DNA of 64,000 nt from Mangrovimonas xylaniphaga (GTDB taxonomy: Bacteria > Bacteroidota > Bacteroidia > Flavobacteriales > Flavobacteriaceae), in contig NZ_LBIP01000018.1 in NCBI RefSeq assembly GCF_001280435.1, forward strand, positions 62,001-126,000, read 5' to 3'. The notes beneath the pieces are model-generated. The model worked only from the letters and a program-made list of their open reading frames with translations. It was not told where the DNA came from and ran no database searches. How positions within the stretch are numbered: the stretch's first letter is position 1; every line of letters starts with the position of its first letter. The position numbers and the translations under genes are program-made. This document shows, piece after piece, positions 9,409 to 18,340 of the stretch.

Positions 9409-9431
9409 CAGCCCCTAATAACGAGGGGCTG
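9409..9431 (-). terminator. Terminator overlapping the 3' end of the 402-residue lipoprotein gene
   Basis: A perfect 8-bp GC-rich stem (CAGCCCCT/AGGGGCTG) with a 7-base loop is followed on the minus strand by nine U residues. The stem includes the TAG stop codon at 9415-9417, so the hairpin starts inside the coding region. It may also slow transcription arriving from ytxJ. Confidence 0.85.
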
Positions 9432-10623
9432 CAGTTTGATTATCTATTTTAAAGGAGGCCAAAATATCCTTTAGCCTCAATTTTAAATCTTCTCCAGTGT
9501 CAAATACCATTTGCTCATTGCTAGGAAATGGAATGACTTGATTGCGGGTCAATTTTAAGTCATCTTTGGTCAAGGCACGTTTGTCTCCGCGATAGGTAGC
9601 ATAGAAATGTTCAAAGATAAATCCACTATCTACAGGAAGTGTGCTTATTGTCTGTTGTGTTTTTAGGTCGGAGAACACGGCGTTTCCAAGAATTTGTGAT
9701 GATTTGAATTGTTGAAATTCAAAAAGATCAGCCTTTACCTTGATAATTTTGTCTACTTTAATATCGTTGCCAAGACTGTCTTTCATCACATTGCCGTTTT
9801 GATCTAATTGGTATTGCCATCCATCTACTATTTCTTGCTCTCTAGGAATTTGACGTTCCTTAATTTGTTCAGGAGAAATATTAATGCGTTGCAATTGTAA
9901 TTCCATAGCATAGTCGTATTGCAGACCTGAGATTCTGTTGGAGTGGTAAGCAAGCCAAAACTGATTCAATCCATATGTATCAAAATTCAACAGATCTTGT
10001 TCCAATTGACGAGGGATAACTTGGTTGGTGTTATTTTTAATATTTACAATGACGTGTTCAATCCCTCTTTCATGCGCTTCCAAAAGTAATTCTCGAGTGT
10101 CTTCATAATTTGGATGGATTCGCTCCACGTATGATAATACATTGTGGGCTTCCCTGATATCTGCTTTATAGTTGGATTCTAAAAGGGCTAGGCCTTTTTC
10201 GTACAAATAATCGGCGGTTTTGTTTTTCCATTCAGAAATGGCATTGCTGTAATCCTGAAACTTAAAAGTGATGGTTTTGCCTTCAACAACCAAAGGTAAA
10301 ATTGGTTTAATGGCTTCCTGTCTTTTGTTAAGGTAGTTGTAAAGTTCATAGATTTCTGTATACAATTCTGGATTGTTATCTTTCTTCAGATGTTTAATTG
10401 TATTCAGGTCGCGTTCTTGTGCCTTGTGAAATGCCTCTTGTAGCATCATGGCATAATCCTGTTTGCGTTTAGAAGTCTTGTTAGTTTCCAATTTTCTCAG
10501 TGCTTCTGAAATAGCTTGATTGTAATTGCCCGTGTTGATGGCGCGTTCAACCTGTTTTTTGCTACTACAGCTCATTGCTAGGGAAAGGATGATTGATAAG
10601 AGTAAAATTCGTTTCATAAGCAT
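9415..10623 (-). CDS. Hypothetical lipoprotein
   Basis: This 402-residue protein is not a family I recognise. It has a lipoprotein signal (hydrophobic stretch then LAMSCSSKK), so it should be anchored in a periplasmic or outer-membrane leaflet. The first 150 residues are helical with repeated Glu/Lys/Arg-rich segments (AINTGNYNQAISEALRKLE and later LLESNYKADIREAHNVLSYVE), suggestive of degenerate TPR-like repeats. The C-terminal half is more beta-rich with a possible protease-resistant domain (KADLFEFQQFKSSQ). Start may be Met1 or Met3. It has its own -7 element and terminator, so it is a single-gene unit. Confidence 0.8.
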   Translation of the reverse strand: MLMKRILLLSIILSLAMSCSSKKQVERAINTGNYNQAISEALRKLETNKTSKRKQDYAMMLQEAFHKAQERDLNTIKHLKKDNNPELYTEIYELYNYLNKRQEAIKPILPLVVEGKTITFKFQDYSNAISEWKNKTADYLYEKGLALLESNYKADIREAHNVLSYVERIHPNYEDTRELLLEAHERGIEHVIVNIKNNTNQVIPRQLEQDLLNFDTYGLNQFWLAYHSNRISGLQYDYAMELQLQRINISPEQIKERQIPREQEIVDGWQYQLDQNGNVMKDSLGNDIKVDKIIKVKADLFEFQQFKSSQILGNAVFSDLKTQQTISTLPVDSGFIFEHFYATYRGDKRALTKDDLKLTRNQVIPFPSNEQMVFDTGEDLKLRLKDILASFKIDNQTAAPRY

Positions 10624-10652
10624 TCGTTTTAGGGGTGTATGTGTTGTAGATT

Positions 10653-10660
10653 CAAATTTA
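10653..10660 (-). promoter_or_regulatory. -7 promoter element of the 402-residue lipoprotein gene
   Basis: The minus strand reads TAAATTTG, an exact TAnnTTTG match, 29 bases before the start codon. It lies just after the fahA terminator, which shows the two genes are separate units. Confidence 0.6.
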
Positions 10661-10675
10661 ATGCCAAAAAAAACA

Positions 10676-10697
10676 CCCCCAATATCACTATTGAGGG
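10676..10697 (-). terminator. Terminator of fahA
   Basis: On the minus strand the arms CCCTCAATA and TATTGGGGG form a 9-bp stem with one G-U pair and a 4-base loop. A run of eight U residues follows after TG. It lies 27 bases past the fahA stop codon. Confidence 0.75.
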
Positions 10698-10724
10698 CTG
10701 TAAGATGAATATTTTTTGATTGGA

Positions 10725-12017
10725 TTACTTTTTCTTTTTAGGTTCAAATACTGGAAGTAGCTGTGTGGATACTTCACCAAATCCAATACGGGTGCCGTCT
10801 TTCTCGCAATATCCTCTCATGATTACGGTGTCATAGTCATTGATGAATTTACGCTCGGAACCGTCTTTCATTGTTAATGGGCGTTCTCCTCTCCAGGTCA
10901 ATTCCAACATAGATCCAAAGGAGTCTTCGGTTGGTCCCGAAATGGTGCCGCTTCCCATTAGGTCTCCAGAATTCACTGGGCAACCGTTAATGGTGTGGTG
11001 GGCCAATTGCTGGGCCATGTTCCAATACATGTATTTAAAATTGGATTTGCTCACAATGGTTTCTTTTGCCGATTTTGGTTTAAGAGATACTTCCAAGTTG
11101 ATATCGTAACTCTTTTTGCCTTTATATTGTAAGTATGGCAATTGTGGCTTTTCTGGTTTTGGTCCTTGAACTCGGTATGGTTCCAAAGCATCCAAAGTCA
11201 CAATCCAAGGAGAAATAGAAGAAGCAAAGTTCTTCGCCAGGAAAGGTCCTAGTGGTACATATTCCCATTTTTGAATATCTCGGGCAGACCAGTCGTTCAA
11301 CAATACCAATCCAAAGATGTACTCTTCGGCTTCTTCAATTGGAATAGGTTCTCCAAGGTCGTTGGCATCGGTAGTGATGAAAGCCATTTCCAACTCAAAG
11401 TCCACCAATTTTGAAGGTCCAAATACAGGAGTGTCGCTTCCTGCTGGAAGGGTTTGTCCTTGTGGTCTGTGTACAGGGATTCCCGACGGGATGATGGAAG
11501 AACTTCTTCCATGGTAACCAACAGGAATGTGAAGCCAGTTGGGCATCAAGGCATTATCCGCTCCTCTAAACATAGTTCCCACATTGGTAGCGTGTTCCAA
11601 GCTTGAGTAAAAATCGGTATAGTCTCCAATTTCAACAGGCAATTGCATTTCAATTTCGTCCAAACGAAACAGTACAATTTCTTTATGTTGTTTGTTGTTT
11701 TTTAAAGTGGTGTTATTACTGTCAAAGATTTGAGCGATACGGTTACGTACGGCACGCCATGTTTTTCTTCCGTCGGCAATAAAGTCGTTTAGGGTATCTT
11801 GAAGAAATATATCGTCGGTTAACGGAATGCCATCAAAATAGCCTAACTGATGCAGTGCTCCCAAGTCTATGGCAGTATCTCCAATTCGGGTTCCTATAGT
11901 AATGATGTCGTCACGTGTAAGAAACACCCCAAAAGGTATGTTTTGGATGGGGAAATCTGAGTTCTTTCCTACGTGCAGCCATGATGTTCTATCTGGATTA
12001 TTTGCTGATAAAGGCAT
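10725..12017 (-). CDS. fahA: Fumarylacetoacetase
   Basis: This enzyme hydrolyses 4-fumarylacetoacetate to fumarate and acetoacetate, the last step of tyrosine degradation. The 430-residue protein has an N-terminal SH3-like domain (1-115) and the FAH mixed-beta catalytic domain. Visible active-site segments are YTDFYSSLEHATNVG (catalytic His and metal-binding Asp), PVGYHGRSSS, the metal ligands in FELEMAF, and LLNDWSARDIQ. Length matches eukaryotic-type FAH. Other tyrosine-catabolism genes are not in this window. A -7 element (TAGGTTTG) lies 37 bases upstream and a terminator follows. Confidence 0.96.
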   Translation of the reverse strand: MPLSANNPDRTSWLHVGKNSDFPIQNIPFGVFLTRDDIITIGTRIGDTAIDLGALHQLGYFDGIPLTDDIFLQDTLNDFIADGRKTWRAVRNRIAQIFDSNNTTLKNNKQHKEIVLFRLDEIEMQLPVEIGDYTDFYSSLEHATNVGTMFRGADNALMPNWLHIPVGYHGRSSSIIPSGIPVHRPQGQTLPAGSDTPVFGPSKLVDFELEMAFITTDANDLGEPIPIEEAEEYIFGLVLLNDWSARDIQKWEYVPLGPFLAKNFASSISPWIVTLDALEPYRVQGPKPEKPQLPYLQYKGKKSYDINLEVSLKPKSAKETIVSKSNFKYMYWNMAQQLAHHTINGCPVNSGDLMGSGTISGPTEDSFGSMLELTWRGERPLTMKDGSERKFINDYDTVIMRGYCEKDGTRIGFGEVSTQLLPVFEPKKKK

Positions 12018-12054
12018 AAAAGTCTTAGAGATTAATGGTTTAATAAATTCTAGT

Positions 12055-12062
12055 CAAACCTA
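12055..12062 (-). promoter_or_regulatory. -7 promoter element of fahA
   Basis: The minus strand reads TAGGTTTG, an exact TAnnTTTG match, 37 bases before the fahA start. The -33 position holds a T-rich tract and no clear TTG. Confidence 0.55.
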
Positions 12063-12221
12063 CATAATTTTTTCGTTCTAATTGAAAAAAATGCCGAAAA
12101 AGTAGCTTGATTTCTAAGGGTTAATAAAAATTAGAGGCTAAGGCGGTAAATATCTGTTTTTTGAACTTCTATACTCATGGGATTTATTATTTTTGATAAA
12201 TTTTTAACTAAACTAATTTTT

Positions 12222-13493
12222 ATGCTACGTGATCAACAAATTTTTGAGCTCATAGAAGACGAAAGAGAAAGACAATTGGAAGGTTTGGAGTTAATTGCTT
12301 CCGAGAATTTTGTAAGTGAACAAGTAATGGAAGCTGCAGGTTCTGTATTGACCAATAAATATGCCGAAGGATACCCAGGAAAACGTTATTACGGAGGGTG
12401 CGAAGTGGTTGATCAAATAGAGCAAATTGCCATAGACCGTGCCAAAACATTATTTGGAGCTGCCTACGCAAACGTACAGCCACACTCAGGAAGTCAAGCT
12501 AACACGGCGGTTTTTGCAGCTTGTTTGAAGCCTGGAGACAAAATATTAGGTTTCGATTTATCTCATGGAGGGCACTTAACACATGGGTCTCCAGTGAACT
12601 TCTCAGGGAAATTATACAATCCTGTGTTTTATGGGGTAGATCAAGAAACTGGCGTTTTGAACTATGATAAAATCCAAGAGATTGCCACTAAAGAGCAGCC
12701 TAAACTTATTATTGCGGGAGCTTCTGCTTATTCCCGTGATATGGACTTTAAAAAGTTCCGTGAAATTGCTGATAGCGTAGGTGCTATTTTAATGGCCGAT
12801 ATTTCTCATCCAGCAGGTTTGATTGCCAAAGGAATCTTGAACGATCCAATTCCTCACTGTCATATCGTAACTACCACAACTCACAAAACTCTGAGAGGAC
12901 CTAGAGGAGGGATGATTTTAATGGGAGAGGATTTTGACAATCCATTTGGATTGACCTTGAAAAACGGAAGCTTGCGTAAAATGTCGTCGTTGTTGGATTC
13001 TGCTGTATTCCCAGGAAATCAAGGAGGACCATTGGAGCACATCATTGCGGCTAAAGCAATTGCTTTTGGAGAGGCGCTTACTGATGACTTTATGCATTAT
13101 GTGTTACAAGTAAAAAAGAACGCTGCAGCTATGGCTGAGGCTTTTGTAGCAAAAGGATATAACATCATTTCCGGAGGAACAGATAACCACATGATGTTAA
13201 TTGATCTTCGCAATAAAAATATTACAGGAAAAGAGGCAGAGGAAGCTTTGGTAAAAGCTGATATTACTGTAAATAAGAATATGGTGCCTTTTGACGACAA
13301 GTCTCCTTTTGTAACCTCTGGTATTAGAGTAGGTGCTGCTGCCGTGACCACGAGAGGTTTGAAAGAAGCTGATATGGAAGCCATCGTAACCTTGATTGAT
13401 GAGGTTATTACAAACTATGAAAACGAAACTGTGCTGGAAGAAGTCGCTGTTAAAGTGAACAACATGATGAAGGATAGAGCTTTGTTTAACTAG
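12222..13493 (+). CDS. glyA: Serine hydroxymethyltransferase
   Basis: GlyA interconverts serine and glycine while making 5,10-methylene-tetrahydrofolate. The 423-residue protein is of normal length when started at the internal ATG giving [18 protein letters not shown]; an in-frame ATG 45 bases upstream would add residues foreign to the family. Visible motifs are the N-terminal [19 protein letters not shown], the cofactor-contacting [10 protein letters not shown], and the PLP lysine in [14 protein letters not shown]. The gene is divergent from fahA across 204 bases. No exact TAnnTTTG element was found ahead of it. Confidence 0.97.
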   Translation: MLRDQQIFELIEDERERQLEGLELIASENFVSEQVMEAAGSVLTNKYAEGYPGKRYYGGCEVVDQIEQIAIDRAKTLFGAAYANVQPHSGSQANTAVFAACLKPGDKILGFDLSHGGHLTHGSPVNFSGKLYNPVFYGVDQETGVLNYDKIQEIATKEQPKLIIAGASAYSRDMDFKKFREIADSVGAILMADISHPAGLIAKGILNDPIPHCHIVTTTTHKTLRGPRGGMILMGEDFDNPFGLTLKNGSLRKMSSLLDSAVFPGNQGGPLEHIIAAKAIAFGEALTDDFMHYVLQVKKNAAAMAEAFVAKGYNIISGGTDNHMMLIDLRNKNITGKEAEEALVKADITVNKNMVPFDDKSPFVTSGIRVGAAAVTTRGLKEADMEAIVTLIDEVITNYENETVLEEVAVKVNNMMKDRALFN

Positions 13494-13544
13494 AGCTTTA
13501 CTGTTTCAAAATTATTGTTAAAAAAATAGAATTGAAATGATCTG

Positions 13545-13922
13545 TTAGCAAAACGGATTCATATTAAACAAGCCTAAAACCCCTAGTATAAGTGCGGCAT
13601 CACCGATGAGTACTTTATAGGGGTTTATTTTTTTTGATAGGATGAAAAGCGGATCACCTATCCCTGGGATTTTTGAAAGTTGTTGCGGGAGTAACAATAT
13701 CCCACAAGCTATCCCTACAATTGCGAATATGATGCAATTAAATTTGAAAATAAACATGATGCCAATTGCTAAGGTAAGTACACCAATTAATGGGCTTAGA
13801 GGTTGTAACTTGGCAGCAATATTGACGAAAAAATTACTTTCCCCGTCCAATCGGTCCAAAGTGGTGATAGCAAGCATGATACCGGCACAGATACAGGCAA
13901 TTTCAAAAATAAGATAGATCAT
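13545..13922 (-). CDS. Hypothetical small integral membrane protein
   Basis: This 125-residue protein is very hydrophobic with about four membrane helices (roughly residues 1-20, 40-60, 62-80 and 100-120), joined by short loops. I do not recognise the family. One loop has the positively charged LSKKINPYKV. It is convergent with glyA and lies downstream of the beta-helix lipoprotein gene on the same strand, but a probable terminator hairpin separates the two. Confidence 0.75.
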   Translation of the reverse strand: MIYLIFEIACICAGIMLAITTLDRLDGESNFFVNIAAKLQPLSPLIGVLTLAIGIMFIFKFNCIIFAIVGIACGILLLPQQLSKIPGIGDPLFILSKKINPYKVLIGDAALILGVLGLFNMNPFC

Positions 13923-13955
13923 AACAGAACCCTGATTAATAGTTGTGTTATAAAA

Positions 13956-13978
13956 TTAGGTAAATTTTAATTACCTAA
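13956..13978 (-). terminator. Probable terminator of the beta-helix lipoprotein gene
   Basis: Perfect arms TTAGGTAA and TTACCTAA are separated by 7 bases, with TTTTAT following on the minus strand. It lies 22 bases past the stop codon of the upstream gene. Low GC content means an operator for the 125-residue membrane protein gene is also possible. Confidence 0.5.
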
Positions 13979-13999
13979 ATATGTGTTTAGCAACTAATC

Positions 14000-15565
14000 T
14001 TAATTTTCTTCAAATGTAATGTGTTGATATGCACCTAAATCGGGGGCACTTGTCCTGTTGTTGTTCAATAGGTCTGTTGGCACTTGGTTGGCATAAAATG
14101 CATTCCCTTGGTTGTTTGCCGCAGAATCGTCACCGATAATCAAATCGTTTTCAAAAGGCGCTCTAAAATCAGGGGATTCATTGAAGATATTGTTCTCGTA
14201 CAGAAGCGTATTGTCAAAATCATAATTGTCACCAGAAAAGAAATTCGTGTTATCCTGAAATCTTAACAAACAGTTGGTAAATTTAAAATTGAAGACTTCG
14301 CCACTTTCTTCTTGGTCTAAAAGAAATTCGGGGTTGTCATTACCATAGATAATACAATTGTTGAAGTTGGCTTCATCCAAGTCGTTGGTATAGATGTTTT
14401 GTTCCTCATCAACTACATAATTATTAATAAGCACAGAAGGAAATTGCCTAAAGCTGTTACCCCAATAATTGGTCAAGGTGCAGTGTGTAAAATTGTATTT
14501 GCCACCATAGGTGCCCGCAAACGAAGATTGTCCCGAGTTATTGATAACCACATTTTTGGCTCCAATAGAAGTAGCACGACCTAATACACCAAAATTACTG
14601 GAGTTGTAAATTTGGGTATTTGCAAGGTTTAGTTTATTGTTTGCTTCATATTGGTTTCCTTCACTTAAAATACCAATGGTTGCATTTTTTATGGTGGCGT
14701 AATTAATGGAGTTATTGGTGCTTCCGTTGTATAGCCAAATCGTTCCCCATTGCCCAGGAACATCTTCATATAAAGGTTCTAGACGATCCCCTTGAAAAAT
14801 AACTTCGTTTTCCAAAAGTTCTTGATCATTACTGAAGGCTCCATTTATTTGCAAAGAAGCATTGTTAGTTACCAATAAGCCCGAATTGGCATGAAAGTGC
14901 ACGCGTGCGCCAGCTTCAACAGTAAGTGTTTTGCCGCTGTTAACTCCTGCGTAACCGTAAATAACATAAGGTTTTTCATTGGTAAAGGTCAATTCTTCAT
15001 CGGTTAAAAAGCGCCCTTGAAGGTTGGTTTCGTCATCAATACCATCGCCATCCACATCAAACGTGATAGTTTCAACAATTCCGGTAGTTTCATCTTTGCT
15101 AGGGTAGATAAAAACCGCATCTTGTATAAGGGTTACCAATTCTACTTTTTGAAAATTTCTACCGCTGTCAAATTCTATGGCATCGGTGTATAAAAATTGG
15201 TTGTTGGTTGCAGCAAAGGTTTCTATGTCTACAGTAGTTTCTATAAAAATGTACATACTGTCTTTTGCCAATAATTCTACATCTTGAAATTCTTTCCCGG
15301 AAAGGCCGTCAACATTCAAACGGTAATTGGAGCTTTCTCCTTGGCCCAAACGCAATGTAGGGATGACAATATCTTTAGAGCTTCTGTTGTATACTTTAAG
15401 GTTGTAGGTGCTTGAACCAATATTTGTGAAAACGGTATCAAGATATACGGTGTCTTTGGAAAATTGTAATTGTCCCGTACTTGGTTCGAAATCAAAATCG
15501 TTTCTGCAGGAACTCCAGGTCATTAAAATTGATAGTGCAAAAATAAAGTAGCCTAGTTTCTTCAT
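14000..15565 (-). CDS. Probable lipoprotein with right-handed beta-helix
   Basis: Starting at MKKLGYF gives a 521-residue protein with a lipoprotein signal (LSILMTWSSCRND). An in-frame ATG 141 bases upstream lies inside the neighbouring gene and would hide this signal. The N-terminal 150 residues are a beta-sandwich type segment. From about 190 on, short turns rich in Asn and Gly (NNASLQINGAF, NNSINYATIKNATIGI, LNLANTQIYNSSNFGV) repeat in the manner of parallel beta-helix proteins. A calcium-like DVDGDGIDD segment precedes them. The role is probably at the cell surface; no enzyme motif was recognised. Confidence 0.78.
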   Translation of the reverse strand: MKKLGYFIFALSILMTWSSCRNDFDFEPSTGQLQFSKDTVYLDTVFTNIGSSTYNLKVYNRSSKDIVIPTLRLGQGESSNYRLNVDGLSGKEFQDVELLAKDSMYIFIETTVDIETFAATNNQFLYTDAIEFDSGRNFQKVELVTLIQDAVFIYPSKDETTGIVETITFDVDGDGIDDETNLQGRFLTDEELTFTNEKPYVIYGYAGVNSGKTLTVEAGARVHFHANSGLLVTNNASLQINGAFSNDQELLENEVIFQGDRLEPLYEDVPGQWGTIWLYNGSTNNSINYATIKNATIGILSEGNQYEANNKLNLANTQIYNSSNFGVLGRATSIGAKNVVINNSGQSSFAGTYGGKYNFTHCTLTNYWGNSFRQFPSVLINNYVVDEEQNIYTNDLDEANFNNCIIYGNDNPEFLLDQEESGEVFNFKFTNCLLRFQDNTNFFSGDNYDFDNTLLYENNIFNESPDFRAPFENDLIIGDDSAANNQGNAFYANQVPTDLLNNNRTSAPDLGAYQHITFEEN

Positions 15566-15662
15566 AGATAAAATGCTGAGGTGCTTTTGAGCGATAAAAG
15601 TATGATTTTTTGCACGAATGCATAGTATCAACGAAAGTATTTTAGAGTTGTTGCCTTTTAAG

Positions 15663-16397
15663 TTAAGGTTTGGTTTCCTGTAATAGTTCTCCAAAGCTTT
15701 CTCCATGTTTTAATAAGGCATCCAAAAGGAGAAAATTATTATTGCTTTTTAGTAAGGATTTAGAAATGTTTTGAGCATCTAAGTATTCAAAGAATAAATA
15801 CTTGTGTTCCAATGGAATTTGTAATTCTTTCTTTAGAAATTTGTCATTAAAGTAGGAGTTAGAGGAAAACAATTCATTGAAATCTTCGTATGAGGCATAT
15901 AAAATAGCAGTGTCCACTTGCTTTCGTTTGAATAATTCGGAAACAAGTTTACCTAGTTTAATTAGATCTATAGTTGGTGTGTACGAGTCGCTATAGGTAA
16001 ATGGAAAGTTACTTTTTTTTGTTTTTAATTGTTTATGTAAACTAGATTGGAACTTTGTTGAGTCAAAGACCTTTTCACTTTCAACAATTATGATAATTTC
16101 GTCTAAGGTGTTGGTGACTTTTTTGAGCTCAATGACTATGGTTTCTTTAAAGTGATTGGGTTTTAAAACCAGTTGCTGACTTTCATGGAATAAGGAATGA
16201 AATGTTAAAGTGTCGCCTGGAGTAGCTTTCAAATTGAAGTCGCCATTGTCATTGGTATAGGTGAAGTGATTTTTATTGATGTTAATGATTTTGGCTCCTT
16301 TTACAGTGGTTTCAGCATCGTATACTTTACCTTTTAAGGTTTGGGAAGAAGCAAGATTGGAGGAAAGAATACAAATAAGCACAAAGATTCTAAACAT
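15663..16397 (-). CDS. Secreted protein with carboxypeptidase-regulatory-like domain
   Basis: This 244-residue protein has a signal peptide (1-18, ending NLASS) and one carboxypeptidase D regulatory-like domain (about 19-95: LKGKVYDAETTVKGAKIININ and ITNDNGDF-like turn YTNDNGDFNLKA). The C-terminal half is helical, charged and of no family I know. Such proteins are frequent in Bacteroidota next to surface and outer-membrane proteins. A perfect 10-bp inverted repeat lies directly against the start codon. It ends about 98 bases before the beta-helix lipoprotein start, so the two may be co-transcribed. Confidence 0.78.
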   Translation of the reverse strand: MFRIFVLICILSSNLASSQTLKGKVYDAETTVKGAKIININKNHFTYTNDNGDFNLKATPGDTLTFHSLFHESQQLVLKPNHFKETIVIELKKVTNTLDEIIIIVESEKVFDSTKFQSSLHKQLKTKKSNFPFTYSDSYTPTIDLIKLGKLVSELFKRKQVDTAILYASYEDFNELFSSNSYFNDKFLKKELQIPLEHKYLFFEYLDAQNISKSLLKSNNNFLLLDALLKHGESFGELLQETKP

Positions 16398-16426
16398 ATT
16401 TTGATTGGTTGGTTTTCAATCAAAAT
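16398..16426. repeat. Perfect inverted repeat abutting a start codon
   Basis: Arms ATTTTGATTG and CAATCAAAAT are exact reverse complements with a 9-base spacer. The right end on the minus strand touches the ATG at 16397. As RNA it would place a hairpin over the ribosome-binding region; as DNA it could be an operator. Confidence 0.5.
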
Positions 16427-16489
16427 AAGAGAATAGTTAAGTAGGAAAATACCTTCTTAAGAAACTTTAACAGCGGTTTTAACCTTTGT

Positions 16490-16879
16490 TTAAGTAAAGA
16501 GGTTTTCAATTTCAGCAGTTATTCTGCAAGGGCGATTGGTACTTTTTGAAATCAAACACCAATTGGCTTCTGAAGTCACTAGTAGCTTGGACGTTGTATG
16601 GTTGTAAATTTCTACAATTCTAGTGGAGATGACGCCTTCGGATTTCGCGATATAGGTTTTTAACCTAATGGATTCTCCCAGAAATGCAGGTAATTTATAT
16701 TCTATGGTGTGTTTTACCAATACCCAAAAATACTGGTCTTTTATTTCTTGAGTAGCTCCCGCATCCCAATGTTGGGCGGCAACATCTTGAACCCATTGTA
16801 CATACCTCACATTGTTGACATGGTTTAGTTGGTCCAGATCATCTTCTGTTACAGTAATTATGGTTTCAAAGGTTTTCAT
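16490..16879 (-). CDS. Acyl-CoA thioesterase, hot-dog fold (4HBT family)
   Basis: This 129-residue protein is a single hot-dog domain. The 4HBT-type signature is near the N-terminus: DDLDQLNHVNNVRYVQW, with the Asp/Asn region followed by the long central helix. Later strands (HTIEYKLPAFLGESIRLKTYI, GVISTRIVEIYN) fit the family. It would hydrolyse acyl-CoA thioesters in the cytosol; the chain length is not predictable. It stands alone between two secreted-protein genes with about 90 bases on each side. Confidence 0.88.
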   Translation of the reverse strand: MKTFETIITVTEDDLDQLNHVNNVRYVQWVQDVAAQHWDAGATQEIKDQYFWVLVKHTIEYKLPAFLGESIRLKTYIAKSEGVISTRIVEIYNHTTSKLLVTSEANWCLISKSTNRPCRITAEIENLFT

Positions 16880-16974
16880 TGCTCAATTCGTTAGAGCGCA
16901 AAAGTAGCCTTTATTGCTTGCTTCTAAAAATATATAAGGGTTTATCGATGAAATGTCAAAAGCGGAACTTGCTA

Positions 16975-18012
16975 TTATTTTTCAATGATTTCAACCTCAA
17001 ATAATTTGTTCCAACGTTTTCCTGTTACAAAAAGTGTTTTGGTCTCAGGATTGTAGGCTATCCCATTTAGCACATCAAGACCTGGGTGTTGTTTCACTTT
17101 ATTATGAAGAGGGGAGAAGTCAATAACGCCTTCTACAGCGCCATTTTCAGGATTGATGATGGTAACGCCGTTATATTGGTAGTTGTTGGCGTAAATTTTT
17201 CCATCAATCCATTCCAGTTCGTTAAGGTTGATAATTTTTCCTTTATCCCTATACACTTGAATGTGGTCTTTCTCCTGAAGTGTATTCGGGTCCAAAATCC
17301 AGATGTTTTCGGTACCGTCACTTTTATAAATGACCTCACTGTCATTACACAATCCCCAACCTTCTTTGCTCTGGCCGTAGGTGAAGGTGCTTATTTTTTC
17401 AAAAGAGTCTAATTGATATACAAAACCTGTATTTTCACGCCAGGTCAATTGATAGATTTTATCATTCATAATGGTCATGCCTTCACCGAAGTATTGTCTT
17501 TCCAAGTCGGTGTTCTGTAGGACCTCTCCAGTTTTATAATCTACTTTTCGCAATTTAGACTCGTTGTATTGCCCAGTACTTTCATAAAGGTAGCCATCAT
17601 GAAATTCGAGACCTTGGGTGTAGGAGGTAATATCGTGAGGATATTCATTGATGATGTTAAAGGTATATAATTTTGGTTTTTGGTTGTTTAAAATGGTGAT
17701 ATGGGTAGAAACTTCATCCGTACCATCTTCCGTTACGATGGAAGCCGATATTTTGTGTACACCAAGTTTTACGTCTTCCATTTTAAATTCATTTGGGATG
17801 GTTTGGTCTCCCAATTTGTAGCTTACAGAGGTTACTTCGACGTTTTTTGGATTTTTCAACGACAGTTTTAAGGTCTCTCCAAGGGTAATTATGTTCTTTT
17901 TGGCACTAGTTTCAATAGAAAAATTATTTTTTTTGGTTTCAGAATTGCTTCCGCATGACCATAAAACAAACGCTAAAAAGGTGATTGATAAAAGTTTATA
18001 TGTGGCTGTCAT
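16975..18012 (-). CDS. Glutaminyl-peptide cyclotransferase-like lipoprotein
   Basis: Plant-type glutaminyl cyclases convert N-terminal Gln to pyroglutamate. The 345-residue protein has a lipoprotein signal (VLWSCGSN, Cys20), an N-terminal Ig-like segment (about 30-110) and a five-bladed beta-propeller of the papaya cyclase type (about 118-345). Family segments are YTQGLEFHDGYLYESTGQYNESKLRKVD, QYFGEGMTI, YQLTWREN, LNELEWIDGKIYANNY and the final PGLDVLNGIAYNP with WNKLFEVEI. Export suggests it acts on secreted or surface proteins. Type IX-secreted proteins often carry N-terminal pyroglutamate, a likely link by inference. The window also encodes a 5-oxoprolinase operon. Confidence 0.88.
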   Translation of the reverse strand: MTATYKLLSITFLAFVLWSCGSNSETKKNNFSIETSAKKNIITLGETLKLSLKNPKNVEVTSVSYKLGDQTIPNEFKMEDVKLGVHKISASIVTEDGTDEVSTHITILNNQKPKLYTFNIINEYPHDITSYTQGLEFHDGYLYESTGQYNESKLRKVDYKTGEVLQNTDLERQYFGEGMTIMNDKIYQLTWRENTGFVYQLDSFEKISTFTYGQSKEGWGLCNDSEVIYKSDGTENIWILDPNTLQEKDHIQVYRDKGKIINLNELEWIDGKIYANNYQYNGVTIINPENGAVEGVIDFSPLHNKVKQHPGLDVLNGIAYNPETKTLFVTGKRWNKLFEVEIIEK

Positions 18013-18064
18013 TTCAATATGTTTTTAAGGCAATTTATCTAATAAAATTCAGTTTAAAAAATCA

Positions 18065-18094
18065 TTGCAGAACAATTAAAAGATTGTATCTTTG
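18065..18094 (+). promoter_or_regulatory. Promoter of the SRP RNA gene
   Basis: TTG at 18065-18067 (-33) and TATCTTTG at 18087-18094 (-7) are spaced by 19 bases, matching the Bacteroidota consensus. The predicted start, about 5 bases after the -7 element, coincides with the first base of the SRP RNA helix at 18099. Confidence 0.85.
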
Positions 18095-18098
18095 CAGC

Positions 18099-18192
18099 GG
18101 CAAGTCCTACACAACCAGCTCCTGCTGAACCCTCCAGGGCGGGAACGCAGCAAAGGTACGCGGTCGTAGCGGTGTGATGTAGGTAGCTTGCC
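18099..18192 (+). ncRNA. ffs: Signal recognition particle RNA, small bacterial type
   Basis: The RNA of about 94 bases forms one long hairpin. The ends GGCAAG and CTTGCC pair, and the arms close over a GGAA-type tetraloop region. The Ffh-binding symmetric and asymmetric loops are present in CAGGGCGGGAACGCAGC and AAGGTACGCGG, which match domain IV of E. coli 4.5S RNA. A run of T residues (18193-18199) ends transcription. It forms the signal recognition particle with Ffh for co-translational targeting to the membrane. A Bacteroidota promoter stands directly upstream. Confidence 0.93.
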
Positions 18193-18340
18193 TTTTTTTA
18201 TGGCATAAACCGAACCTTTTTTACGTAAAAAGGAGATAAGAATAGATGGATTTGTTACTGGTTTGTAACAAATCCTTTTTGTTTTGTGCACTTCTCAAAT
18301 TCATTCTTATTTTTACGGCTTAAGTTTTTATACCATTATA

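Noticed and set aside
12177-12221. Upstream ATG for glyA
   Set aside because: The added 15 residues are absent from the family; the ATG at 12222 gives the normal N-terminus.
15566-15706. N-terminal extension of the beta-helix lipoprotein
   Set aside because: It would hide the lipoprotein signal and overlap the neighbouring gene.
18076-18291. Minus-strand open frame over the SRP RNA
   Set aside because: It lies across a structured RNA gene with its own promoter and T-run, and its peptide resembles no family.
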